Part shown: positions 33,867 through 44,437 of the stretch, piece by piece
How the letters are laid out: each line of letters begins with the position of its first letter
Position numbering within the stretch: the stretch's first letter is position 1
Assembly (NCBI GenBank): GCA_016720595.1
Contig: JADKKI010000072.1
Span: 124,001 to 188,000, forward strand
Reading direction: 5' to 3'
DNA from: Myxococcales bacterium
Lineage (GTDB): Bacteria > Myxococcota_A > Polyangia > Haliangiales > Haliangiaceae
DNA length: 64,000 nt
Notes under the pieces: model-generated
Databases searched by the model: none
Seen by the model: only the letters and a program-made list of their open reading frames with translations
Told to the model about the DNA's origin: nothing
Position numbers and translations under genes: made by a program

Positions 33867-34840
33867 ACTTCCCCGAGTACCGGCCGCGCCGGATGCGTCG
33901 CACCGAGGGGCTTCGCCGCATGGTCCGAGAGACCCGGCTCAGCGTCGACGACTTCGTCTATCCGCTGTTCGTCGTCCCCGGCTCCGGGGTCGAGAAGCCG
34001 ATCAAGTCGCTGCCCGGCCAGTTCAACTTCTCCGTCGACAAGGCCACCGAGGCCGCGGCTCGCACTGCCGACCTCGGCATCCCCGCCGTCATCCTGTTCG
34101 GGATCCCCGAGCACAAGGACGCCGTGGGCTCCGAGGCCTGGAAGGACCAGGGCGTGGTCCAGAAGGCGATCCGCGCGATCAAGAAGGCCCGGCCCGAGCT
34201 CGTGGTGATGGTGGACTCGTGCTTCTGCGAGTACACCGACCACGGCCACTGCGGCGTGCTGCACGAGGGCGAGCTCGACAACGACGCCACGCTCGAGAAC
34301 CTCGCGCGGACGGTGGTCAGCTACGCCAAGGCGGGCTGCGATGTCGTGGCGCCGTCGGGGATGCTCGATGGCTTCGTCGGCGCGTGTCGCGAGAGCCTCG
34401 ACGAGCAGCACTTCGACCAGGTGGCGATCATGGCGTACTCCGTGAAGTACGCCTCCGCCTACTACGGCCCGTTCCGTGAGGCCGTGGAGTCCGCTCCCAC
34501 CTCGGGCGATCGCAAGGGTCACCAGATGGACTACGCGAACGTCGCCGAGGCCGTGCGCGAGGCCTCGATGGACGTCGCCGAGGGCGCCGACATCATCATG
34601 GTCAAGCCCGCGCTCGCGTACCTCGACGTGATCCGCGCCGTCTCCGACGACATCAACATGCCGATCGCCGCGTACGCGGTGAGCGGTGAGTACGCCATGA
34701 TCGAGGCGGCGGCGGCCAACGGCTGGATCGATCGCGATCGCGTGGTGATGGAGACGCTCACCGGCATTCGCCGGGCCGGCGCCGACATCATCATCAGCTA
34801 TCACGCTCCGCACGCGGCCAAGCTCCTCGCGAAGGTCTAG
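33863..34840 (+). CDS. hemB: delta-aminolevulinic acid dehydratase (porphobilinogen synthase)
   Basis: The 325-residue enzyme joins two aminolevulinate molecules to porphobilinogen. It has the zinc-type Cys triad (VDSCFCEYTDHGHCG), the two active-site Lys regions (AYSVKYASAYYGPFR and MVKPALAYLD, the latter forming the Schiff base) and YAVSGEYAMI. The cysteine-rich site marks it as a zinc-dependent form, unlike the magnesium forms with Asp. The start ATG overlaps the hemD stop; open frame upstream of it is within hemD. Confidence 0.97.
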   Translation: MNFPEYRPRRMRRTEGLRRMVRETRLSVDDFVYPLFVVPGSGVEKPIKSLPGQFNFSVDKATEAAARTADLGIPAVILFGIPEHKDAVGSEAWKDQGVVQKAIRAIKKARPELVVMVDSCFCEYTDHGHCGVLHEGELDNDATLENLARTVVSYAKAGCDVVAPSGMLDGFVGACRESLDEQHFDQVAIMAYSVKYASAYYGPFREAVESAPTSGDRKGHQMDYANVAEAVREASMDVAEGADIIMVKPALAYLDVIRAVSDDINMPIAAYAVSGEYAMIEAAAANGWIDRDRVVMETLTGIRRAGADIIISYHAPHAAKLLAKV

Positions 34841-34846
34841 GGCGCG

Positions 34847-35077
34847 GTGGCGCTCCAGTACAAGTTCGTCGAGCTCTCGATCGTCACCGACGAGAGCCTC
34901 GAGGAATGCGTCAACGAGTGGGTGCCGCTGGGCTACACGCTCGAGGGCATCCGGTTCGTGATGACGGAGCACTCGAAGCGCCCGGCGATGGCGTTCGTCT
35001 CGTTCACGCGGGAGACCGCGCCGGAGACCGCCGATGGCACGCCTCCACGAAAACCGCCGCCGCTCAAGGTCGAGTGA
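34847..35077 (+). CDS. small hypothetical protein, 76 aa
   Basis: A GTG start six bases after the hemB stop gives a soluble 76-residue protein with a beta-alpha-beta pattern (LQYKFVELSIVTDESLEECVNEWVPLGYTLEGIRFVMTE) like DUF4177-type small proteins, and a Pro-rich tail. The family match is a guess from pattern. Proximity suggests co-transcription with hemDB. Confidence 0.6.
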   Translation: MALQYKFVELSIVTDESLEECVNEWVPLGYTLEGIRFVMTEHSKRPAMAFVSFTRETAPETADGTPPRKPPPLKVE

Positions 35078-35083
35078 TACCGT
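35078..35083 (+). promoter_or_regulatory. extended -10 of the Gly-rich lipoprotein gene
   Basis: TGA-TACCGT, then seven bases (GGGGGGC), then GTG at 35091. The TGA is also the stop of the preceding gene. The G-run could act as a Shine-Dalgarno for the GTG at 35094. Confidence 0.35.
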
Positions 35084-35090
35084 GGGGGGC

Positions 35091-36224
35091 GTGGTGCGAT
35101 GCTCGGCTCTCGTTGCGCTGCTCCTCTCGAGCGCGGGGTGTCACGCCCTGCTCGGGATCGATGACTTCCAGACTGGAGATGCGGGATCGGGCATCGATAC
35201 CAGCACGGGAGACGCCAGCCTCGTGGATGCGCAGCTCTGCTTCGGCTCACTGGTGCCGATCTGTCTGACCGCGCCGCCGGTCGGGACGGTGATCCTCGCT
35301 GGCGCGTTCGACACCGACAGTGATCCGCGTTGCGAGGTCCGGACCCAGCCTGCTGGGCCCTCCCTGTGCGTGGTCGCGGCGGGCACCTTGAGCATCGAGA
35401 GCACCGTCGTCACGGGGAGCCGCGCGCTGGTCTTGATCGCCGGCGGGCCGATCTCCGTCAACGCGGCGCTCGACGTGTCGTCACGGCGCGTCGGTGTGCT
35501 CGGCGCCGCGGCCAGCTCGATCGCGTGCTCGGCGGGGCTCGCGGGCGCGAATGCCAACGAGGCAGGCGGTGGTGCCGGCGGCAGCTTCGGCACCCGTGGC
35601 GGCGACGGCGGGCCCGGGAACTCGTCGGGCACGGGTGGTGCCGGCGGAGTCGCTGCGGCGCCGATCAGCGTCACCTCGATTCGCAGTGGTTGTGCCGGCG
35701 GCGCGGGGGGATCCGGCCTCGGCGCCAGCAGTGGTGCAGCAGGCAGCCCTGGCGGGGCGGTGGCGCTCTACGCTGGAAGCACGATCGCGATCACGAGCAC
35801 GGGCGCGGTGTTCGCGTCGGGGGCTGGCGGTGGTGCGGGAACGCTGGCCGGAAGTCGCGGTGGTGGTGGTGGTGGCGGAGCCGGCGGGCTGATCGTCCTC
35901 GACGCACCGAGCATCCAGCTGGTCGGGACGATCGCCGCGAACGGCGGGGCGGGCGGGGGTGGCGGAGAGGGCGGCGCGGGCAATCCCGGCGCGGACGGGA
36001 CCACCGCGCTGTACGATCAGGCGGCGATCGGCGGCATTGGACAGGGGATGGACAAGGGCGGTGTCGGGGGAAACGGCGCCGCGGCCGCGATCGCCGCGCA
36101 GGCGGGGCTGAAGCCGGTGCAGGGCAGCGGCGCCGGCGGTGGCGGTGGTGGCGGCGCCGGCGTGGTGTGGGTGAAGGGCGCGCTGACCGGGACGCGGATC
36201 TCGCCGGCGCCACAGCTGCACTGA
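35091..36224 (+). CDS. glycine-rich lipoprotein, 377 aa
   Basis: The protein starts VVRCSALVALLLSSAGCHALLGIDDF with lipobox SAGC, a pattern frequent in myxobacterial surface lipoproteins. After a linker with Asp/Thr/Ser comes a domain (IESTVVTGSRALVLIAGGPISVNAALDVSS) of right-handed-helix-like beta strands, interrupted by long Gly/Ala runs with GGAGG, GGGGGGGAGG and GAGNPGADG. This resembles surface proteins whose glycine-rich loops extend from a beta scaffold. Function unknown. Several in-frame GTG starts exist (35082, 35091, 35094); 35091 is chosen by the signal peptide and promoter spacing. Codon use is extremely GC-rich. Confidence 0.75.
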   Translation: MVRCSALVALLLSSAGCHALLGIDDFQTGDAGSGIDTSTGDASLVDAQLCFGSLVPICLTAPPVGTVILAGAFDTDSDPRCEVRTQPAGPSLCVVAAGTLSIESTVVTGSRALVLIAGGPISVNAALDVSSRRVGVLGAAASSIACSAGLAGANANEAGGGAGGSFGTRGGDGGPGNSSGTGGAGGVAAAPISVTSIRSGCAGGAGGSGLGASSGAAGSPGGAVALYAGSTIAITSTGAVFASGAGGGAGTLAGSRGGGGGGGAGGLIVLDAPSIQLVGTIAANGGAGGGGGEGGAGNPGADGTTALYDQAAIGGIGQGMDKGGVGGNGAAAAIAAQAGLKPVQGSGAGGGGGGGAGVVWVKGALTGTRISPAPQLH

Positions 36225-36243
36225 ACGCCGCGCCGATCGCCGC

Positions 36244-38631
36244 TCACTCCCCGGCGTGGTGCGGCTCGGCGGCGAGCGGCACCGAGAGCGTCAAGAACAC
36301 GGTGCGCGGCGGCGCGTACGAGCTGCCCACGAACCCGTTCGCGATCCGGTACGCGTAGCGCGCATCGAACACATTGAGCACGTCGATGCCGACCTTGATC
36401 GGATAGCCGTGAGGCACGAACCCGTAGGTGGTCGAGACATCGACCTTCACGTGGCCGGGGACGTGGTCGGTGTTCGAGGGGCCGGTGCGCAGCCCCGAGC
36501 CATAGGTGGCGAGCGAGGTCAGCGTGAACCGGCCATCGCGCACCGTGCCTCCGGCGTTGGCGGTGAGCGTCTGTGCGTGATCGAGCGTCTGCCACTCGGT
36601 GCTCGCGACGTCCGCGGGATCGAACAGGTAGGTCGCCGACGCGATGCCCTTGCCCTGCGCCTTGCCATACGCACCGTTCGCGAACAGGGATAGCCACGGG
36701 CCGACGCGCGCCTCGACGGTCCCCTCGATGCCGAACGCCCGGCCCCGGCGGAAGTTGTAGCTCGAGACCAGGCTCGTCGAGCCGATCGACGTGTTGTCGA
36801 GCTGGTTCCACGCATACCGCCCCCACGCGGTCAGGCCGCCGCGGAGGTGCGACGACAGCTTGCTGATCACGCCGAGCTCGGAGAACACATCGGTCTCGGG
36901 CTTGAGGTCATAGGCGATCGGCTGATCGGCGGGGACCACGCCGAGTGCGCGCGCCGCGTTCGCCGCATCGAGCGGAGCGGGCGGCTGCCACAGCACGCCG
37001 GTGAACGCGTGCACCACGGTGTCCTTCGAGAACGCATACGAGACGCCCGTCCGCGGCGACACGCCGAACGAGTCATCGGTAGCGCCGTCGGCGAGCATGA
37101 CGTGCATCTGATCGAAGCGGATCCCGAGATCGAGCACGAGCTTGCCGTGCGTCCAGCGATCCTGGACGTACGCGCCCGAGGACACGGCCTTGGTGCGATC
37201 GGTGCCGCGCGCGGTCAGGCCCTGATCGATCCCGCCGTTCGCATCGTCGCGGACATAGGCGGTGTAGTCGGTCGTGCCATATAGCCCGTCGAGCGAGACG
37301 CCGGCCTTCATCAGGTGGCGACCGCGCAGGATCGAGTACCCCGCGATCCCTCCGAGGTGATGCGCGGTGCGATCGACGTCGCTCGTCGTGGCACCCGGAT
37401 CGGCGGTGTCATCGAGAGCGTGGCGCGCATCCCCGAACAGCCGGCCGCGCGAGAGCTTGTAGAGCGGCGCGACCTGGAGCGTGCCGGTGTTCTCGTAGGT
37501 ATGAGTGAACGAGCCCGCGACGAACAGCTCGTCCTCGGTCTCGGTGGCGTTCGTGGACAGCGGGATGTGCACCGGCGCATCGTTGCCGAACTGATCCGGC
37601 GGTCGCGACACGTTCGGATCGAATACGGGGATCGACGGATCGAGAGGAATCTGGAACCGGTTGTGCGCGAACGTGGCGAACAGCTCGTACCGGTTGACCT
37701 CGCACGGCGCGTAGTCGAACCGGGTGAACACGCGCCCACTCGTGCCCGTGTCGTGGAACACGACATCCCGCGAGGGTGGATCGAGCGCGCGCTGCGAGTA
37801 CGTCACGCTGCCGCCCGCGAACACGCCGATCGGCCCGAGCTTGGTGGTGTATGCGACGCCCGGCTCGACGGTCTGGAACGAGCCATAGCGCACCGACGCC
37901 GAGCCCTCGGCCTGCGCCCCGGCACGTCGGGTCTGGAGGTTGACCACCGCGCCGAGCCGCCGGCCGTACTCGGCGGGCATGCCGCCGGTGATCAGCTCGA
38001 GGCCCTCGATCAGGCGCACCGGGATCGAGGCCGCGAACAGGCTGCCGACGGAATCGGGGACCGGGATCCCATCGATCTGGTACTGGATGCTCGAGTGCGT
38101 GCCGCGCGCGTACACGCTCCCGAGCGCGTCCGCGACGAACCCGGGCTGCGTGGCGATCACCTCGGTGACGGGCCGATCGTCCGCGCCTGGGAGCTCGTCG
38201 AGCTGGCGGCGATCGACGGTGGACACGCTGCCCGTCGCGGTGCTCGGCTCGGGCACCGCCCAGTCCTCGCTGATCGCGATGACCTCGGACTCGTTGACCA
38301 GCGTCAGCTCGAGAGACTTGACCTCCGAGGAGCCGACCTGGACGTGCTGGTGGTCCGAGACCAGTCCGGGGGCGCTCGCCTCGACGGTGTAGTCGCCGAA
38401 CGCGACTCCAGGGAACGTGAACGCGCCGTCGGCGCCGGTCGTGGTCTGCGCGACGGTCTTGCCGGAGGCGTCGTGGAGGACCACGGTCGCACCGGGCAGG
38501 GGATGCATCAGGGCGTCATCGACGACGCCCTGGATGACGGCGTCGACCGACGCCGCGGCGGGGGTCAGCGTGACCCAGGTGAGAGCGAACACGAGGAGCG
38601 CGAGTGCGCACCCGCGACGGAGCGTGAGCAT
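36244..38631 (-). CDS. TonB-dependent outer-membrane receptor with N-terminal carboxypeptidase-regulatory domain
   Basis: The 795-residue protein has a signal peptide (about residues 1-27), a CarboxypepD_reg beta sandwich (about 33-113; GVVDDALMHPLPGATVVLHDASGK), a plug domain (about 135-240; RPVTEVIATQPGFVADALGSVYARGTHSSIQYQIDGIPVPDS, GMPAEYGRRLGAVVNLQT) and a beta barrel ending in an aromatic-poor but strand-like terminus. The SusC-like layout without a partner SusD is typical of myxobacterial receptors. The ligand is unknown. ATG with AGGT ribosome binding site; 32 bases after the His/Cys-rich gene, so probably co-transcribed with it. Confidence 0.92.
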   Translation of the reverse strand: MLTLRRGCALALLVFALTWVTLTPAAASVDAVIQGVVDDALMHPLPGATVVLHDASGKTVAQTTTGADGAFTFPGVAFGDYTVEASAPGLVSDHQHVQVGSSEVKSLELTLVNESEVIAISEDWAVPEPSTATGSVSTVDRRQLDELPGADDRPVTEVIATQPGFVADALGSVYARGTHSSIQYQIDGIPVPDSVGSLFAASIPVRLIEGLELITGGMPAEYGRRLGAVVNLQTRRAGAQAEGSASVRYGSFQTVEPGVAYTTKLGPIGVFAGGSVTYSQRALDPPSRDVVFHDTGTSGRVFTRFDYAPCEVNRYELFATFAHNRFQIPLDPSIPVFDPNVSRPPDQFGNDAPVHIPLSTNATETEDELFVAGSFTHTYENTGTLQVAPLYKLSRGRLFGDARHALDDTADPGATTSDVDRTAHHLGGIAGYSILRGRHLMKAGVSLDGLYGTTDYTAYVRDDANGGIDQGLTARGTDRTKAVSSGAYVQDRWTHGKLVLDLGIRFDQMHVMLADGATDDSFGVSPRTGVSYAFSKDTVVHAFTGVLWQPPAPLDAANAARALGVVPADQPIAYDLKPETDVFSELGVISKLSSHLRGGLTAWGRYAWNQLDNTSIGSTSLVSSYNFRRGRAFGIEGTVEARVGPWLSLFANGAYGKAQGKGIASATYLFDPADVASTEWQTLDHAQTLTANAGGTVRDGRFTLTSLATYGSGLRTGPSNTDHVPGHVKVDVSTTYGFVPHGYPIKVGIDVLNVFDARYAYRIANGFVGSSYAPPRTVFLTLSVPLAAEPHHAGE

Positions 38632-38663
38632 GGGAGACCTCGAACTTGCCGGAGACGATCGGA

Positions 38664-39059
38664 CTAGGTGAACGAAACCCAGTGATCCGGCGGCGAGGTC
38701 TTCGGAGCGAACAGATAGACGGAGGCGCGGACGACGGTGACCAGCGGCCGCAGCGCGGCGATCGGCGTGTGGAGGATCGACGTCGCGGCGAGGGTGGCGC
38801 GCGGCGCGGTGGCGGCGTGATGGAGCGCCGCGGCGATCTCGCAGTGGTCATCTTCGCGGGCGTCGCCATGGGCGCCGACCAGCCGATCGGCATCGTTGCC
38901 GTGCGCGTCGATCTCGGCGGCCTCGACCAGCTCGCCGTGCGTGGCGCAGCGAACGTGCTGGACGGCGGAGGCGTGGGCCAGCGCACCGAGGTGCGCGAGC
39001 ACGAGCAGCGCGATGGCGGCGGCACTCGAGCCGCGGCGGCGCTGGACGGAACCACGCAT
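38664..39059 (-). CDS. secreted His/Cys-rich protein, possible metal-binding partner of the TonB receptor
   Basis: The 131-residue protein starts MRGSVQRRRGSSAAAIALLVLAHLGALAHA, a signal peptide. The mature part is rich in His with Cys-His pairs (VQHVRCATHGELVEA, DDHCEIAAALHHA), a pattern that would suit metal binding, and ends SVYLFAPKTSPPDHW. I do not recognise the family by name. The ATG at 39057-39059 is preceded by AGGG at normal spacing; an upstream in-frame ATG gives a longer form without a cleaner signal. It lies between a Ser/Thr kinase gene and a TonB receptor gene on the same strand, with gaps of 51 and 32 bases. Confidence 0.65.
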   Translation of the reverse strand: MRGSVQRRRGSSAAAIALLVLAHLGALAHASAVQHVRCATHGELVEAAEIDAHGNDADRLVGAHGDAREDDHCEIAAALHHAATAPRATLAATSILHTPIAALRPLVTVVRASVYLFAPKTSPPDHWVSFT

Positions 39060-39110
39060 CAACCGCACCCTGCCACAGATGCGATCGAGTTGCAGCTGCA
39101 CGGACAGCCT

Positions 39111-41471
39111 TCAGCCATTGGCCGCCCGGAATGCCTTGAGCACCGCGCGCGCCCGCCCGCGGATCTCGTCCTTCAGCTCGATCATCCAGGGCGCCGTGGC
39201 GAACGGCGCGAGCAGCGGACAGTGCTCCACCCACAGCACGTCGAGCAGGCCATGGCGTGACCCCAGGCGCAGCCCCTGGTGGGTGGCATGCTCCTGCTCC
39301 ATCAACGCAGAGACCTCGACCATGCGCTGGAACGAGGCGAGCTGGGTGCGGTGCGGCTGATCGGCGGCGCTGAGCTCGTGGAGGTGGGCGAGCCACGGCT
39401 CCTCTTCGAACGCGCCGGTGTTGAACCACTTCACGTACACGCCGACGAGATCGAACCCTCCGCCACGGAATCGCGGCGGCAGCCGTGCCACGGCGGCGAG
39501 CACGCGGGTCAGGTCCTTCTTCCAGATCGCCAGCCGCGCGTCGATCACGGCGCCGAGCTGCATGATCGGTGGATCGGGATCGTGGACCAGGAGCGTGAGC
39601 CGCTGCTCCGCGCTTGCCCAATCGCCACGCAGGGCCTCGATCCGAGCGAGGTCCATTTGGAGGCCCTGCCCACGGCTGGCATCGAGCCCGATCGCCATGT
39701 CGAAGTGGCGGAGCCCTTCGCCCACCGCATCGACCTCCACGAGCAGCCGCCCGGCGGTCTCGTGGGCCTGCGCGGACATCGGGACGCGTGCGAGCGCGTA
39801 CCCGAGATCGGTGGCGCCACCGATCAGATCGCCGCGGTTGAACTTGAGGTTCGAGGCGGCGAGGAAGCTCTCGCCGTAGCCACTGGCGAGGCCGCGCTGC
39901 ACCGCGAGCTCGGCGCGCGCGAGATGCTCCGGGGTGCCCTTGCGGATCCACGCCTGGACGCTCGCGTACGCCAGCGCCGAGATGATCGGGCCCGAGGTCG
40001 GGGCGATCAGCGCGGCCTTCTCCAGCAGCTCGGTCGCATTCTCGGCGTGCTCGCTCCAGAACCGGCGCAGCTCCCCGCGGGCCCGCAGGTAGTAGTCCAC
40101 CGCCTCCTGATCGATCGCGCTGGTCTGGGCACCCGCGCGCGTCGAGAGCGCATGCGCGATGCCATGACCCAGCTGCTCGCTGACCGAGAGGATCTCGTTC
40201 TCGGTGCAGTCCACGCGATGCGCCCAGATCTGGAACCCGTCGGCGATGCTGATCAGCCGTGCGGACACGCGCAGGCCCGCGGGCGTTCGTCGCACGGAGC
40301 CAGAGACCACGTGATCGACGGCGAGCTCGGCTCCGATCGCGCGTGGATCCTGCTCGGCGCGCGCGCGCAGTACGCCACCCGGGCGGACCTTGAGCGACGG
40401 TGTGGTCGACAGCGTATCCACCAGATCCTCGACGAGCCCATCCGCGAGGTAGGTGTCTGCCGGCAGGCACACGAACGGCAACACGGCGATCGCGGTGTCG
40501 GTGCCGGCCGAGGTCAGGGTGGAGCGGCCGGTGGGGGAGGGCGAGAGCGAGGGCGAGCTGGAAGGAGCGAGCGTGGTCCGCGCGGTGCGCGTGTGCTCGG
40601 TGGGCGTGTACTCGCACGCGGCGATCGCGTCGTGCACTTGCTCCGCGGTGGAAGGGCGCAGCGTGCGATCGAGCGCGAGGCACTGGTGCACGATCGCGAC
40701 GAACGCGGCGGGGACGGAGGCGGGCTCGAGGTCGCGCATCGGCTGGGTGACCTGGGCGACGGCGATCGAGATCGCGTTGTCGCCACCCCACGGCCGCTTT
40801 CCGCAGGCGAGCTCGAACAGCATCACGCCGAGCGAGAACAGATCCGCGCGCGCATCGACGTCGCCGCCCGCGAGCTGCTCCGGCGCCATGTACCGCGGGG
40901 TGCCGATCACCACGCCGACCTGCGTGACCGACGGATCCTCGCCGGAGCGGGCGATCCCGAAGTCGGTGATCACGGCGCGGTCGGTGCCGGCCTCGATCAA
41001 CACGTTGTCGGGCTTGAGATCGCGGTGGATCACGCCCGCCCGATGCGCGGCAGCGAGGCCTGCCGAGATCTGCATCGCGAGGCTCTGGATCCGGGTCCAG
41101 GGCAGCGGGCTACCAAGGTCGCGCGTCAGCGGCGCGCCATCGACGAGCTCCATCGTGAGGAACTTGTCCCCGTTGTGCTCGCCGATATCGAACATGCGGG
41201 CGACGTTGCGGTGCTGGATCCGGCGGGTCAGGCGGACCTCGCGACGGAACCGCTCGATCGCCTCGTCGGAGAGATTGCCGCGCAGCACCTTCAGCGCGAC
41301 GCGCTCGCCGAGCTCGGTGTCCTTGACCTCGTAGACCCGCCCCATGCCACCGCCGCCGAGCCAGCGCACGATCTGATAGCGGTACCCGATGATCTCCGCG
41401 AACTCCCCCTGACCGCCCGTGAGCGTGGGCAGCGAGCTGGCGAGCGTGTCGTCGGATCCGTCGACGGCCAT
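39111..41471 (-). CDS. Ser/Thr protein kinase with TolB-like and TPR-like regions
   Basis: The 786-residue protein has an intact Hanks kinase domain at residues about 32-300: GGGGMGRVYEV, VALKVL (K61), IHRDLKPDNVL (H149-D151) and the DFG triad (170-172), then GTPRYMAPEQL. A Ser/Pro linker follows, then a TolB-like/FlgO segment (about 330-425; IAVLPFVCLPADTYLADGLVEDLVDTLS) seen in bacterial kinases and cyclases, and an alpha-helical TPR-like region (about 450-760). No membrane segment is seen, so it is a cytoplasmic one-piece sensor kinase. An extended -10-like TGCTACCAT lies 10 bases upstream of the ATG. It leads the genes for the His/Cys-rich protein and receptor. Confidence 0.92.
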   Translation of the reverse strand: MAVDGSDDTLASSLPTLTGGQGEFAEIIGYRYQIVRWLGGGGMGRVYEVKDTELGERVALKVLRGNLSDEAIERFRREVRLTRRIQHRNVARMFDIGEHNGDKFLTMELVDGAPLTRDLGSPLPWTRIQSLAMQISAGLAAAHRAGVIHRDLKPDNVLIEAGTDRAVITDFGIARSGEDPSVTQVGVVIGTPRYMAPEQLAGGDVDARADLFSLGVMLFELACGKRPWGGDNAISIAVAQVTQPMRDLEPASVPAAFVAIVHQCLALDRTLRPSTAEQVHDAIAACEYTPTEHTRTARTTLAPSSSPSLSPSPTGRSTLTSAGTDTAIAVLPFVCLPADTYLADGLVEDLVDTLSTTPSLKVRPGGVLRARAEQDPRAIGAELAVDHVVSGSVRRTPAGLRVSARLISIADGFQIWAHRVDCTENEILSVSEQLGHGIAHALSTRAGAQTSAIDQEAVDYYLRARGELRRFWSEHAENATELLEKAALIAPTSGPIISALAYASVQAWIRKGTPEHLARAELAVQRGLASGYGESFLAASNLKFNRGDLIGGATDLGYALARVPMSAQAHETAGRLLVEVDAVGEGLRHFDMAIGLDASRGQGLQMDLARIEALRGDWASAEQRLTLLVHDPDPPIMQLGAVIDARLAIWKKDLTRVLAAVARLPPRFRGGGFDLVGVYVKWFNTGAFEEEPWLAHLHELSAADQPHRTQLASFQRMVEVSALMEQEHATHQGLRLGSRHGLLDVLWVEHCPLLAPFATAPWMIELKDEIRGRARAVLKAFRAANG

Positions 41472-41496
41472 CGGCCGTCACATGGTAGCAGGTCGG

Positions 41497-42387
41497 CTAG
41501 CCCTCGCGAGCGTACAGCTTGCTGGCGCCGCGGTTCGAGATCCAGCGCGGGTCGTCGTCGGTGACGCGCCCGGCGTCGATGTCTGCCCGGATCTCCTTCT
41601 CTCGCACCGCGAGCTCCTTGACCCTTGCCATGAAGCGGTCTGCGCACTTCTTGTAGAGCGTGGGGCGCGGCTTCTCTGCCATCAGATCGGCGTAGTCCAC
41701 CGGCGGGCCGAACACGGTGACGATCGCCTTGCTGCGGCGCGCCTCGGAGGTGAACGTGACGCGGATATCGTCGACGATGTTGTTGCCGAGCCCGTTGATG
41801 AACGCCGGGACCACCATCGGCCGGGCGAGCAGCGCGACCTTGCCCACGCCGGGCTGGGCCGGCAGGAGCTCGTACGGATCGGCACCCTTGCCCCGGGTAC
41901 CTTCCGGGTGCATCCCGAGGACGCTGCCGGGGCGCTTGAGGATCTCGACCATGCGATCGAGGGCCTCGTCGTTGAGCTGGCGCCGCTCCTTGTCACGGAA
42001 GATCGGCGGGTACATCGCGCCGCCCGCGATCGCCGCGTTGATCGCGATCCCGAACGGCGAGTCGTAGAAGAAGTTCGAGCGCACCGGGAACTGGAGCGAT
42101 CTCGCCCACGCGACCGGGCCCATGTAGCAGGCCAGGAGCATGCAGTAGGAGTCGAAGAAGCTCCGGTGGTTCGCCACCAGCATGACGCCGCTCTCGGGCC
42201 GGAGCGCCATCAGATCTTCGAGACCCTCGACCATGATCCGCTTGGCGATCGCGGCGCGGACCCAGACGTAGGAGAACCCCCGGAGGAACCGGGTCTGCAT
42301 CCACTTGCCTCGGGGATCCTCGTTCGCCAGCTCACCGAACTTCAGGGCGAGCTTCTCGATCCGCGTGAGAGGGGCGTCCGGGGCCAT
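41497..42387 (-). CDS. lysophospholipid acyltransferase (PlsC family)
   Basis: The 296-residue protein has the acyltransferase motifs NHRSFFDSY (NHx4D, catalytic) and MHPEGTRGK (substrate phosphate binding), so it is likely a 1-acyl-sn-glycerol-3-phosphate acyltransferase or related enzyme of the inner membrane. The start MAPDAPLTRIEK (ATG 42385-42387) is chosen because the upstream frame is Arg/Gly-rich and antisense-like. A TGA-TATCTG element lies 7 bases upstream. Divergent from the nuo operon with a 194-base gap holding both promoters. Confidence 0.87.
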   Translation of the reverse strand: MAPDAPLTRIEKLALKFGELANEDPRGKWMQTRFLRGFSYVWVRAAIAKRIMVEGLEDLMALRPESGVMLVANHRSFFDSYCMLLACYMGPVAWARSLQFPVRSNFFYDSPFGIAINAAIAGGAMYPPIFRDKERRQLNDEALDRMVEILKRPGSVLGMHPEGTRGKGADPYELLPAQPGVGKVALLARPMVVPAFINGLGNNIVDDIRVTFTSEARRSKAIVTVFGPPVDYADLMAEKPRPTLYKKCADRFMARVKELAVREKEIRADIDAGRVTDDDPRWISNRGASKLYAREG

Positions 42388-42509
42388 TCGCGACCAGATA
42401 TCACACACGATCGGTCCACGGCCCCCACGCCCCCGGCCGGCGCGACGAATTGCCACGGCTGCTGGGGGAAACCACCGGATCCCCATCCACTGTTTGGCGC
42501 CCCCATCGA

Positions 42510-42538
42510 TTGACCCATTGGGCCCACCGTCCTAATTT
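42510..42538 (+). promoter_or_regulatory. candidate sigma-70 promoter of the nuoEFJKLMN operon
   Basis: TTGACC (42510-42515) and TAATTT (42533-42538) are spaced by exactly 17 bases in an AT-richer stretch of the 194-base divergent region, 43 bases before the nuoE ATG. This would give an ordinary leader of about 37 bases, unlike most promoters in the window. Confidence 0.5.
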
Positions 42539-42581
42539 TCGCCGGCTTACCCGACTCGGGTCGGCGCAGGGCAACACCTCG

Positions 42582-43093
42582 ATGTCACTCGAATTCTCCC
42601 CGGACGCCCAGAAGAAGATCGCGGCCTTGTGCGAACGGTATCTGGTCTCCGGGACCAAGAAGCCGGTCGTCATGGCAGCGCTGCACCTCGCGCAAAAAGA
42701 GTTCGGCCACCTCTCGGAGGACGCGCTCCGCCTGGTCGCGACGACGCTCGACCTCCCGTACGCCCACGTCTACGGCGTGGCGACGTTCTATACGATGTAC
42801 CGGCTCGAACCGTCGGGAAAGACGACGATCCGGATGTGCACGAACATCTCGTGCATGATGCGTGGCGGCTACGAGGTGCTCGCCGCGTTCGAGCAGAAGC
42901 TCGGGGTCAAAAAGGGCGGCACCACCTCGAACAAGCAGCTGACGCTCGTCGAGGAGGAGTGCATCGCCGCGTGCGCCAACGCGCCGTGCGCCGTGGTCGG
43001 CACCAAGTACTTCCTCGACATCACGCCCGAGCAGGTCGGGAAGATCGTCGCGGATCTCGAAGCGCACCCGTCGCCCGAGTCGGAGGTCGTGTA

Positions 43094-43094
<1 letters not shown>
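42582..43094 (+). CDS. nuoE: NADH-quinone oxidoreductase subunit E
   Basis: The 170-residue protein is the thioredoxin-fold [2Fe-2S] subunit of complex I's NADH module. The cluster ligands are the pairs in RMCTNISCMMRGG and EECIAACANAPCAVV. The helix VATFYTMYRLEPSGK is typical. The start is MSLEFSPDAQKK (ATG 42582); the frame is open further upstream but non-homologous there. Its TAA overlaps nuoF by one base (TAATG). Confidence 0.95.

Positions 43095-44433
<1,339 letters not shown>

Positions 44434-44437
<4 letters not shown>

Noticed and set aside
41469..41494. Leaderless start for the Ser/Thr kinase gene
   Set aside because: TGC-TACCAT is present but ends 10 bases before the ATG and the closer GTG is out of frame, so it does not fit the 6-7 base pattern.
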